A stretch of 5,667 bases of DNA, taken from assembly GCA_021732545.1 (NCBI GenBank), contig JAKFUW010000033.1:1-5667 (forward strand). Direction: 5' to 3'. The position numbers and the translations under genes are program-made. Within the stretch, counting starts at the first letter, position 1, and the number at the start of each line of letters is the position of its first letter. Source of the stretch: Alphaproteobacteria bacterium (GTDB taxonomy: Bacteria > Pseudomonadota > Alphaproteobacteria > Rickettsiales > UBA3002). Positions 1-5,655 of this stretch are shown here, piece after piece. The notes beneath the pieces were generated by a model that saw nothing but the letters and a program-made list of their open reading frames with translations, was not told where the DNA came from and searched no databases.

Positions 1-332
1 GGACCGCGTTTGTTGCTGACCACCCCAAAAAACGCATCGGATGCGTGCACATATTTCACCACATCGAGCGCGCCATGAAGCGGTTGCAAATCATTCAAAT
101 GAACCGAGCGATAATAGGTTTGATAAATCTGCGATGCCTCTTCCCACGCCTCGCCAAACAAGCTGGGAAACGCATCACGCATCGATTTTTTCACCTGCGC
201 CATAACCTCTGCGCGTGACCATTCGGGCTTGCCCATTTGCCGTAATGTGTGGTTGAGTGCCTCGTGAATGGTGGGCCAGGTATCCACCAGTGTGTTATCC
301 CAATCGAATAAAATCGCACGCGGTTTTTGCAT
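1..332 (-). CDS. HAD-superfamily hydrolase (phosphoglycolate-phosphatase-like), 3' part missing
   Basis: Partial gene: it starts at ATG 332 and is open to the window edge, giving 110 whole codons. HAD motif I is seen at residues 9-18 (FDWDNTLVDT); by family knowledge D10 is the phosphoryl-accepting nucleophile, D12 the general acid/base, with T14 conserved. Residues about 19-85 are rich in charged and aromatic residues and fit an alpha-helical C1 cap. Motif II is seen as VVSNKRG at 104-110, with S106 as the phosphate-binding residue. Motifs III and IV (Lys and the metal-binding acidic residues) must lie outside. The start is supported by AAGGAA 5 nt upstream. It is co-directional with the aminotransferase gene, 110 nt away, with a palindromic element between. 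The substrate cannot be told; phosphoglycolate or another small phosphomonoester is the usual guess for this subfamily. The tryptophan between the two motif I aspartates recalls a group I associate with alphaproteobacteria. Confidence 0.9.
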   Translation of the reverse strand, partial: MQKPRAILFDWDNTLVDTWPTIHEALNHTLRQMGKPEWSRAEVMAQVKKSMRDAFPSLFGEAWEEASQIYQTYYRSVHLNDLQPLHGALDVVKYVHASDAFFGVVSNKRG

Positions 333-337
333 TATAT

Positions 338-343
338 TTCCTT
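338..343 (-). promoter_or_regulatory. Ribosome binding site of the HAD hydrolase gene
   Basis: Read on the minus strand, AAGGAA lies 5 nt before the ATG at 332. It fixes the start of a gene whose end is missing and indicates that translation starts independently, after the palindromic element. Confidence 0.7.
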
Positions 344-351
344 ATTTTGAG

Positions 352-435
352 TTCGTCATTGCGAGCATTTTTAACAAAAATGCGTGGCAATCCATGGATT
401 GCTTCGTCGTGCTTTGCACGCCTCGCAAAGACGAA
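352..435. repeat. Cloverleaf-shaped palindromic element (about 84 bp), aminotransferase/HAD gap
   Basis: Four nested palindromes are visible. An outer stem pairs 352-365 (ttcgtcattgcgag) with 422-435 (ctcgcaaagacgaa), 13 of 14 positions complementary with one A/A mismatch at 358/429. Inside are three side arms: gcattttt (365-372) with aaaaatgc (376-383) around loop aac, sharing base 365 with the outer stem; the perfect 16-bp palindrome gcaatccatggattgc (387-402); and cgtgc (408-412) with gcacg (416-420) around loop ttt. The design (terminal inverted repeat plus internal arms, wholly intergenic) matches dispersed palindromic repeats known in many proteobacteria. It begins 7 nt after the aminotransferase stop. 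On the transcribed strand no T-run follows it, so a role as an intrinsic terminator is not supported; mRNA 3'-end protection is possible. Confidence 0.85.
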
Positions 436-442
436 GAAAACA

Positions 443-1306
443 TCACATCACCCTCGGTATGGCCAAAACCTGCGCTTCATACAGCGTCATCAGTTTTTCT
501 GTCACATGCCCCACAGCACCGTTACCGATGGTGATATCATCGACCGTGGTGATGGGTAACACAAACGAGGACGCGCTGCTCATAAAGGCTTCCGTTGCCC
601 GTTTCACATCATCGAGCGTAAAGGGTTTTTCGATCAGCGCCATGCCATGTTGTTTCGCTAATTTCAGGACCATCTCGCGCCGTATTCCGCCCAAAATCGA
701 GCGATCCGCCGGATGGGTTTGGATCACACCATCGGCGCGCACAATATAGGCATTCGATAACGACCCTTCGGTGATATTTCCTTGCGCATTAATCTGCCAT
801 GCTTCTTTTGCGCCCGCGCGGTACGATGCCATGCGGGTCAGCATATTGGGCAGCAGCGCAATCGACTTGATATCGCATCGTGCCCAGCGTTGATCGGGGG
901 CGGTAATCACACGCACGCCTTCAGATTTTTCCTGAGATGTAGGGAATCGCGCGGGCAGCAAACACATCGTAAAAATCGGTGTCATTTCTCCTGTAAATAA
1001 ATGGTTTCGCATCGCCTCACCGCGCGTGATCTGAATATAGACCAATCCATTTTTCAGGCGATGACGGCGCAGCAATTCGCGGATACGAATCTGAATCGCG
1101 CGCACGCTCATCGGCATCGGAATTTCCAGCGCCGCAAGCGAGCGCTCCATCCGCGCCAGATGCGGCGACTCATCCACCAGTCGGCCATTCCACAGTGTCA
1201 CCACTTCATAGATGCCATCGGCAAATTGATAGCCGCGATCCAGCATGGAAACTTGCGCACCGCGCAGTGGTACAAACTGATTTTTCACACATGCAACTCG
1301 GCTCAC
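443..1306 (-). CDS. dat: D-amino-acid aminotransferase (fold-type IV PLP enzyme)
   Basis: A 287-residue protein, close to the usual length of the family. It is predicted to be a cytosolic enzyme exchanging amino groups between D-alanine and 2-oxoglutarate, giving D-glutamate for peptidoglycan. Residues 23-36 (DRGYQFADGIYEVV) are the family signature. K147 in RCDIKS is the expected PLP-binding lysine, and E180 in EGSLSN the residue contacting the PLP ring nitrogen. Y33, R100 and H102 match the carboxylate-trap residues I recall from the Bacillus D-amino-acid transaminase (Y31, R98, H100), which favours D-amino-acid activity over branched-chain aminotransferase or aminodeoxychorismate lyase. 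The start chosen is GTG 1306, in a GTGA overlap with the stop of the upstream epimerase and 6 nt after AAAAGG; a longer reading from GTG 1336 adds 10 residues with no family similarity and a worse ribosome site. Odd point: a cell-wall amino-acid enzyme coupled to a polysaccharide operon. Confidence 0.93.
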   Translation of the reverse strand: MSRVACVKNQFVPLRGAQVSMLDRGYQFADGIYEVVTLWNGRLVDESPHLARMERSLAALEIPMPMSVRAIQIRIRELLRRHRLKNGLVYIQITRGEAMRNHLFTGEMTPIFTMCLLPARFPTSQEKSEGVRVITAPDQRWARCDIKSIALLPNMLTRMASYRAGAKEAWQINAQGNITEGSLSNAYIVRADGVIQTHPADRSILGGIRREMVLKLAKQHGMALIEKPFTLDDVKRATEAFMSSASSFVLPITTVDDITIGNGAVGHVTEKLMTLYEAQVLAIPRVM

Positions 1307-2283
1307 GGCGCACCTTTTGTTTGTTGTTGATACCACGCAACCGTTTCACTCAATCCTTCATCGAGCGTTTGCATCGGTTGCCAATCGAGCAACTGCCACG
1401 CTTTGGCGGTATCGATCTGTAACGAGCTGCACACGCTATGATAGAAGCGCTCTTTTTGCAAGAGCCTTGCGCCCCAATGCAGCAAAATTTCGGGCACCGG
1501 AATCAGGCGCGGATAAACCCTAAAATGCTGTGCCAATTTGCGGATGAGTTGCGGTGTGGAAACCGATTCGCGGTCAGCTGCCAAAAACAACTCACCCGCC
1601 GCTTTCGGGTGCGACAAACACACGCTGATTAAATGGCTCAGATTTTTCACCGACACAAAATCGCGTTGATTCACCACACGCCCAAATGGCAGCGGTTTAC
1701 CTTTGGCCACATGGTCCATCAGCCGATAAAAATTCGCTTTCACGCGTGGGCCATAGACCAGTGGCGGGCGAATCACCACCAGCTCCAGCCCGCTTGTTTT
1801 CGCAATTTCAGCAAGCTTTTGTTCGGCTTCCCATTTAGTTACGGCGTAAGCGTTAGAGGGTTGCGGTGCATCGCTCTCGCAAAAAGGTTTCAAGCTATAA
1901 TTGCCAAGCACGCCAATTGTGCTGATAAAAATCATCCGCCGTGCTCCCGCCTCAATCGCTTGACGCGCAAGGTTAGCGCTGGCCTCCACATTGATCTGGC
2001 GGAACTCCGAAATCGGGTCGGCCACGGTATCATATAGCACATGCACACGCGCCGCGCTGTGCACCACCACATCCACACCACGCAGCACATCGCGCCAATT
2101 AGTGTTGGCGTTCAATTCACCGGTTATCACATATTCATTTTTTTGCGTTTCATGCGCGGTGCGCGTGGTTCCGATCACCTGATGACCTTGTTGTTGCAAC
2201 ATCTGGCACAGTGAGCTACCCACAAATCCATTCGCACCGGTGACTAAAACACGCAGCGAATGCTTGGAATTTGCTAGATCCAT
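1303..2283 (-). CDS. SDR-family nucleotide-sugar epimerase/4-reductase (WbpV-like)
   Basis: A 326-residue extended short-chain dehydrogenase/reductase acting on a nucleotide-linked sugar. The Rossmann motif TGANGFVG is at 15-22, HSAARVH at 75-81, ISTIGV at 120-125 (T122 as the Ser/Thr of the triad), the catalytic pair Y146-A-V-T-K150 follows, and RPPLVYGP is at 172-179, then a substrate-binding C-terminal half. The overall pattern, including VKANF after the RPPLVYGP motif, resembles the WbpV/WreQ group, whose studied members reduce UDP-4-keto-6-deoxy-GlcNAc to UDP-QuiNAc; 4-epimerase activity is the alternative. Start: ATG 2283 is preferred because GGGG lies 6 nt upstream; ATG 2289 and TTG 2295 are in frame but have poor spacing. 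The start lies within the end of the glycosyltransferase gene (10-nt overlap), and the stop overlaps the aminotransferase start by 4 nt, so all three are probably translationally coupled. The exact substrate is inferred, not shown. Confidence 0.88.
   Translation of the reverse strand: MDLANSKHSLRVLVTGANGFVGSSLCQMLQQQGHQVIGTTRTAHETQKNEYVITGELNANTNWRDVLRGVDVVVHSAARVHVLYDTVADPISEFRQINVEASANLARQAIEAGARRMIFISTIGVLGNYSLKPFCESDAPQPSNAYAVTKWEAEQKLAEIAKTSGLELVVIRPPLVYGPRVKANFYRLMDHVAKGKPLPFGRVVNQRDFVSVKNLSHLISVCLSHPKAAGELFLAADRESVSTPQLIRKLAQHFRVYPRLIPVPEILLHWGARLLQKERFYHSVCSSLQIDTAKAWQLLDWQPMQTLDEGLSETVAWYQQQTKGAP
1313..1318 (-). promoter_or_regulatory. Ribosome binding site deciding the GTG start of the aminotransferase
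   Basis: On the minus strand AAAAGG lies 6 nt before GTG 1306, inside the 3' end of the epimerase gene. Together with the GTGA stop/start overlap it selects 1306 over the upstream GTG at 1336. Confidence 0.7.
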
Positions 2284-3065
2284 TTCCATCCCCAAATGTT
2301 AAAATATACCCACATCGAGCGCAACATCACCAGCATCAGACGCAAACTTTTATGTGAACCACGCGCCCAATGGTGAGTGATAATCGCAGCTGGCAAATAC
2401 ACCGCACGCGCATGAACATTCAGCCTGCGCGTGATATCGCAATCTTCCAGATACATAAAATAGCGCTCATCGAATCCGCCAAGTTTGTGCAATAATTCGG
2501 TACGAAACAACATAAAACATCCGCTGACAAACGGCACATCCACCACGTGCGCATAACCCACATCGCGCATTTCATAGTAAGCTGCTTTGCGCATGATCCA
2601 CGGGCTTTTTTGTTGAAGTTTTGCTGGAATAAAACGCCGCACAAATAAATCAAACACGCTGGGCAATCGCTTGTTGAGCGCCTGTAACGTGCCATCGGGG
2701 TTTTGCACTTTAGGTGCGAGCAATCCTACATCCGCGTGATTTTCCAGATACGCAACCATGCGCTCCAGCGTGCCATCATGAATGATCACATCGGGGTTGA
2801 GGATCAGTGTGTAGCTGCTCGCTGGTGCACGTTTAAGTGCGATATTATGCCCAAAACCAAAGCCTTTATTGGTGCCCGCTTCCATCAACTGTGCGCCCGC
2901 AATCGAGTGTAATTGCTGCACATAATCATCACCCGAATCATTGTCGATGATCATCAGATGCACAGGCAATGTGCAGCGCAAAAAACTGCTCACTGCCTCG
3001 CGTAATTTTGCCATGTCGCTGCGATAAGTGACGATGCTGGCGCAGATGATGACGGGGGATGTCAT
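2274..3065 (-). CDS. Family 2 glycosyltransferase, probable rhamnosyltransferase
   Basis: A 263-residue GT-A-fold glycosyltransferase, expected to act at the inner face of the cytoplasmic membrane on a lipid-linked glycan. Visible in order: the first beta strand IICASIVTYRSD (6-17); the nucleotide-sugar motif DNDSGDD (41-47); NKGFGFGHN (66-74); LNPDV (89-93), where the DxD-type Asp is D92; FVSGCFMLFR (179-188); and GGFDERYFMYLEDCDITRR (196-214), with E207-D208 the expected catalytic base. The arrangement is that of WbbL-like GT2 enzymes, many of which transfer L-rhamnose from dTDP-rhamnose; with rmlA, rmlD and rmlC just upstream this is the natural donor. The C-terminal 20 or so residues are rich in Trp, Met and Arg and look amphipathic, so may touch the membrane. 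Start: ATG 3065 matches the beginning of the fold; in-frame starts at 3095 and 3167 (TTG) lie inside a palindromic repeat and are judged spurious. The ribosome site (GTGAG, about 9 nt away) is weak. Confidence 0.9.
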   Translation of the reverse strand: MTSPVIICASIVTYRSDMAKLREAVSSFLRCTLPVHLMIIDNDSGDDYVQQLHSIAGAQLMEAGTNKGFGFGHNIALKRAPASSYTLILNPDVIIHDGTLERMVAYLENHADVGLLAPKVQNPDGTLQALNKRLPSVFDLFVRRFIPAKLQQKSPWIMRKAAYYEMRDVGYAHVVDVPFVSGCFMLFRTELLHKLGGFDERYFMYLEDCDITRRLNVHARAVYLPAAIITHHWARGSHKSLRLMLVMLRSMWVYFNIWGWKWI

Positions 3066-3088
3066 GGTAAAAATCTCACTCTTTCCTT

Positions 3089-3184
3089 TCGTCATTCCCC
3101 GAATTTGCCTTCGGCAAATTATAGGGGAATCTATTTTCTGGATCGCCCTATAATTTTGCTTAAGCAAAATTCAGGCGATGACGA
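3089..3184. repeat. Two-armed palindromic element (about 96 bp), rmlC/glycosyltransferase gap
   Basis: A terminal inverted repeat pairs tcgtcat (3089-3095) with atgacga (3178-3184). Arm one: attcccc (3094-3100) pairs with ggggaat (3124-3130), enclosing aatttgcc (3102-3109) with ggcaaatt (3113-3120) around loop ttc. Arm two: atcgcc (3142-3147) pairs with ggcgat (3174-3179), enclosing the perfect 20-bp palindrome at 3152-3171 (half-site aattttgctt). A linker, ctattttctgg (3131-3141), joins the arms. The edges of arms and terminal repeat share bases, so alternative folds compete. It fills most of the 126-nt gap and ends 7 nt from the rmlC stop. Read towards the glycosyltransferase it is followed by a purine-rich stretch, not a T-run. 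It resembles the cgtcattccc...gatgacg class of dispersed bacterial palindromes. Confidence 0.85.
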
Positions 3185-3191
3185 TACACAA

Positions 3192-3746
3192 TTACAACCA
3201 CTCCGGCGGCGATTTTTTATAATCTGCAAAGCTCATTTGCCCTTCATCGCGCGTGGAAATCAATGGATTTTCAATCGGCCACGGAATGTTTAAATCGGGG
3301 TCATCATAACGAATGCCTCCTTCACCCGCCGCATTATATTCGCCGCTGCATTTGTAAAACATATCGGCAACGCTCTGTCCAAGCACGCAAAAACCATGCG
3401 CAAATCCGGCGGGAATCCACAACAAGGTTGCATTCTCATCCGAGAGTTCAATCCCAAAATGCTGACCAAATGTTTTGGAATCGGGGCGGATATCGACCGC
3501 CACATCCCACACCGCACCTCGCACCACGCCCACCAATTTACCTTGCGGCGGTGTGTGCTGATAATGCAGGCCGCGCAAAATATTGGGTGCTGAGCGCGAG
3601 TGATTATCCTGCACAAACACGGCGTCAATCCCTGCCTTAGCAAAGGCCGCCTGCTGATAGCGCTCCACAAAAAAACCACGCGCATCACCGTGGAGTTTTA
3701 GCTTGATGATTTTTAATCCTGCGAGTGGTGCGTTACTGATTTGCAT
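3192..3746 (-). CDS. rmlC: dTDP-4-dehydrorhamnose 3,5-epimerase (RmlC)
   Basis: A 184-residue cupin, the usual length for RmlC. It converts dTDP-4-keto-6-deoxy-D-glucose to the L-lyxo isomer by epimerising C3 and C5, the third step to dTDP-L-rhamnose, in the cytosol. Seen directly: DARGFFVERY (21-30), FVQDNHSRS (44-52), LRGLHYQ (57-63), QGKLVGVVRG (68-77), DVAVDIR (81-87) and WIPAGFAHGF (110-119). Aligned by eye with the Salmonella enzyme, H61 is the catalytic base, D167 its partner (H63/D170 there), Y131 the general acid (Y133 there) and K70 a substrate-contacting lysine (K73 there); all are present, so the enzyme should be active. Start: ATG 3746 has AGAGG 6 nt upstream; the in-frame GTG 3773 lies inside a palindromic repeat and is rejected. 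It follows rmlD after a 138-nt gap holding that repeat. Confidence 0.97.
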   Translation of the reverse strand: MQISNAPLAGLKIIKLKLHGDARGFFVERYQQAAFAKAGIDAVFVQDNHSRSAPNILRGLHYQHTPPQGKLVGVVRGAVWDVAVDIRPDSKTFGQHFGIELSDENATLLWIPAGFAHGFCVLGQSVADMFYKCSGEYNAAGEGGIRYDDPDLNIPWPIENPLISTRDEGQMSFADYKKSPPEWL

Positions 3747-3752
3747 TTTTTT

Positions 3753-3757
3753 CCTCT
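3753..3757 (-). promoter_or_regulatory. Ribosome binding site deciding the rmlC start
   Basis: AGAGG on the minus strand, 6 nt before ATG 3746. It lies just outside the palindromic element at 3768-3845 and rules out the alternative GTG at 3773, which would put repeat sequence into the protein. Confidence 0.75.
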
Positions 3758-3767
3758 TTATGTTAGC

Positions 3768-3845
3768 TGTCACCCCGTGCTTGTCACGGGGTCTGGCACT
3801 TTATGCGCCAACTTAACCAGACCCCGTCATAAAGACGGGGTGACA
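3768..3845. repeat. Palindromic element with four alternating ACCCCGT/ACGGGGT units (about 78 bp), rmlD/rmlC gap
   Basis: The 7-mer accccgt occurs at 3772-3778 and 3821-3827 and its reverse complement acggggt at 3786-3792 and 3835-3841, with identical 7-nt spacing inside each pair and a 49-nt period. Two folds are possible. In the first, two hairpins form: accccgtg/cacggggt (3772-3779 with 3785-3792) and accccgtc/gacggggt (3821-3828 with 3834-3841). In the second, one long stem forms: tgtcaccccgt (3768-3778) with acggggtgaca (3835-3845), a 7x7 internal loop, then acggggtctgg (3786-3796) with ccagaccccgt (3817-3827) around a 20-nt loop. All listed pairs are perfect. The element is intergenic and ends 11 nt upstream of the rmlC ribosome site. 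No T-run follows on the transcribed strand. Confidence 0.87.
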
Positions 3846-3884
3846 AGTTTAGGATAAAATAAAATTAAGTGCCTATACAATACA

Positions 3885-4760
3885 TCACGTCAATTTCTCC
3901 TCCAAACATTCATCTAGCCCTTGCGTCCAATCCGGCAGCATAACCCCAAAGGTGTGGTTCAGTTTGCTACAATCAAGCCGCGAATTTTTCGGGCGCATAG
4001 CAGGTGTGGGATACTCATCTGACGTGATCGCGTCCACGCTACTCACCTTCAACGCCACGCCATATTTTCGTGCGCATTCAAAAATCGCATTGGCAAATCC
4101 GTACCAACTGGTCTGCCCTGCATTGCACAGATGATAAACGCCATTTGGAAATGTTTCAGCGCGTTGTGCCTTCTCCAAACACTCCAGCATCGCGCGCGCA
4201 AGGTGTGCAGCATAACTTGGCGCACCAATTTGATCGGCGACAACACGCAAATGCTCGCGCTCGGCACCTAGCCGCAACATGGTGTTTAGAAAATTTTGAC
4301 CTTGCGCATCATAAACCCAGCTGGTGCGAAAGATCAGATGATCGCCACCTGCAGCGGCAACTGCCTGCTCGCCTGCCAGTTTGCTCGCACCATAGACATT
4401 CAGCGGTGCGGTTTTTTCGTCTTCGATGCGCGCATGTTCGCCACTGCCATCAAACACATAATCGGTGGATATATGCACCAGCGGAATATTGTGTTGCGCC
4501 GCATAGTCGGCCATCAGCGCGGGCGCTTGTTCATTGAGTGCATAGGCGACCACCTCGTCGCTTTGCGCTTTATCCACCGCCGTGTATGCCGCTGCATTGA
4601 TAATGGATGTTGGCGCATGCGCAACCAATGCATGGCGCAGCGCATCCGCATCGGCAATGTCTAATTGATCTCGTCCTAAAAAAATAGCATTGGGCAGTAG
4701 CGTCGCAAGCGCCCGTGCGACCTGACCGCTACGTCCGATGACGAGTGTCTGGCTGGGCAT
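3885..4760 (-). CDS. rmlD: dTDP-4-dehydrorhamnose reductase (RmlD)
   Basis: A 291-residue extended SDR, the normal size for RmlD. It reduces dTDP-4-keto-L-rhamnose with NAD(P)H to dTDP-L-rhamnose, the last step of the pathway, in the cytosol. Visible: the dinucleotide-binding glycine motif GRSGQV (9-14); NAAAYTAVDKAQ (55-66), typical of RmlD; HISTDYVFDG (96-105) with T99 as the Ser/Thr of the triad; the catalytic pair Y123-G-A-S-K127; FRTSWVY (144-150); VADQIGAPSY (174-183); and RPKNSRLD (256-263) near the C terminus. The first glycine motif ends in V-A where many relatives have L-G. The ATG shares its A with the stop codon of rmlA (TGATG), and there is no strong ribosome site upstream, so translation is probably coupled to rmlA. 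A 138-nt gap with a palindromic element separates it from rmlC. Confidence 0.96.
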   Translation of the reverse strand: MPSQTLVIGRSGQVARALATLLPNAIFLGRDQLDIADADALRHALVAHAPTSIINAAAYTAVDKAQSDEVVAYALNEQAPALMADYAAQHNIPLVHISTDYVFDGSGEHARIEDEKTAPLNVYGASKLAGEQAVAAAGGDHLIFRTSWVYDAQGQNFLNTMLRLGAEREHLRVVADQIGAPSYAAHLARAMLECLEKAQRAETFPNGVYHLCNAGQTSWYGFANAIFECARKYGVALKVSSVDAITSDEYPTPAMRPKNSRLDCSKLNHTFGVMLPDWTQGLDECLEEKLT

Positions 4761-5644
4761 CAGGCGGCGAGTTCTTTTTGCTCGGCGATAATATCGCGCA
4801 GATATTCGCCGTACGGATTATTGCCATAAGCGCGTGCAAGTTTTTCCAATTGCGCCTCATCGATGAAGGTCTGGCGATAAGCTACCTCTTCGATGCACGC
4901 GATTTTGAGCCCTTGGCGCGCCTCAATCGTTTGCACAAATTGCCCGGCTTGAATCAGCGAATCAAAGGTGCCCGTATCCAGCCACGCCACGCCGCGCCCG
5001 AGCATTTCCACGCTCAGCGTTCCTGCTTGCAGATAGGCTTTATTCACATCGGTAATTTCCAATTCACCACGCGCGGATGGCTTCATATTTTTGGCAATTT
5101 CGACCACTTTATTATCATAAAAATAAAGCCCCGTGACTGCCCAATTGGATTTGGGTGCTTTGGGTTTTTCTTCGATGGAAGTGGCCTTGCCTTGTTTGTT
5201 AAATGCTACCACGCCATAACGCTGTGGGTCTTTAACGTGATAGGCAAACACCGTGGCACCTTGCTTGCGCGATGCCGCACTTTGCGCTTTGTTGGGAATT
5301 TGATGACCAAAGAAAATATTGTCACCCAGCACCAGCGCCACCGAATCCTTGCCGATAAAATCCTCACCAATGATGAATGCCTGCGCAATGCCCTCAGGTG
5401 CAGGTTGCACCGCATAGCTAAACGACACGCCAAGTTCTTTGCCGTCGCCCAGCAACTGCTCGATCATCGGCAGATCGCGCGGCGTGGAAATAATCAGAAT
5501 CTCGCGGATGCCCGCTTGCATCAAAGTAGACACCGGATAATAAATCATCGGCTTGTCATAGACTGGCAAAATCTGTTTGCTGATGCTGCGCGTGAGCGGA
5601 TACAGCCGCGTGCCAGACCCACCTGCTAATACGATACCTTTCAT
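4760..5644 (-). CDS. rmlA: Glucose-1-phosphate thymidylyltransferase (RmlA)
   Basis: A 294-residue nucleotidyltransferase, the usual length for RmlA. It joins dTTP and glucose-1-phosphate to form dTDP-glucose and pyrophosphate, the first step to dTDP-L-rhamnose, in the cytosol. Visible: the nucleotide-binding motif GGSGTRLYPLT (8-18) followed by K23 and LPVYDKPMIYYP (26-37); LGDNIFFGH (106-114), with D108 the likely metal ligand; the sugar-binding EEKP (158-161) and VTGLYFYD (170-177); ELEITD (194-199); and WLDTGTFDSL (221-230), with D223 the second metal ligand. All expected catalytic residues are present. The ATG has GGAGAG 5 nt upstream. The pathway product dTDP-rhamnose feeds back on RmlA in studied bacteria, so allosteric control is likely by family knowledge. 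It is the first complete gene of the cluster; a TAA 15 nt upstream of the start could be the end of a preceding gene such as rmlB, which is not in the window. Confidence 0.97.
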   Translation of the reverse strand: MKGIVLAGGSGTRLYPLTRSISKQILPVYDKPMIYYPVSTLMQAGIREILIISTPRDLPMIEQLLGDGKELGVSFSYAVQPAPEGIAQAFIIGEDFIGKDSVALVLGDNIFFGHQIPNKAQSAASRKQGATVFAYHVKDPQRYGVVAFNKQGKATSIEEKPKAPKSNWAVTGLYFYDNKVVEIAKNMKPSARGELEITDVNKAYLQAGTLSVEMLGRGVAWLDTGTFDSLIQAGQFVQTIEARQGLKIACIEEVAYRQTFIDEAQLEKLARAYGNNPYGEYLRDIIAEQKELAA

Positions 5645-5649
5645 TGTGT

Positions 5650-5655
5650 CTCTCC
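5650..5655 (-). promoter_or_regulatory. Ribosome binding site of rmlA
   Basis: GGAGAG on the minus strand, 5 nt before ATG 5644. It is the strongest ribosome site in the window, at the first complete gene of the cluster. Confidence 0.75.

Noticed and set aside
352..435. tRNA or tRNA-like gene, because the palindrome can be drawn as a cloverleaf
   Set aside because: Arm lengths and loops do not fit a tRNA; there is no 7-bp acceptor stem with matching D, anticodon and T-loop signals, and the central arm is a loopless palindrome.
1304..1336. Longer aminotransferase starting at GTG 1336
   Set aside because: The extra ten residues lie inside the epimerase gene, lack family similarity, and have no ribosome site; GTG 1306 has one and forms a standard 4-nt overlap.
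2196..3065. Membrane segment at the C terminus of the glycosyltransferase
   Set aside because: The last residues are hydrophobic in patches but broken by Arg, Lys and Asn, so an amphipathic membrane-touching helix is more likely than a transmembrane span.
3089..3184. Rho-independent terminator between rmlC and the glycosyltransferase gene (same idea for 352-435 and 3768-3845)
   Set aside because: On the transcribed minus strand none of the hairpins is followed by a T-run, and the genes on both sides appear to belong to one cluster.
3846..3884. Possible sigma70 promoter for rmlC in the AT-rich stretch after rmlD (a TTGTAT with TTTATC-like hexamers about 16 nt apart)
   Set aside because: The match is poor, any AT-rich spacer would give as much, and the palindromic element would lie in the leader.
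4745..5629. A 294-codon open frame on the plus strand, antisense to rmlA and almost the same length
   Set aside because: It has no recognisable motifs and its composition (many His, Arg, Phe, Ile) is that of a reverse shadow of a coding strand; RmlA on the minus strand explains the region fully.
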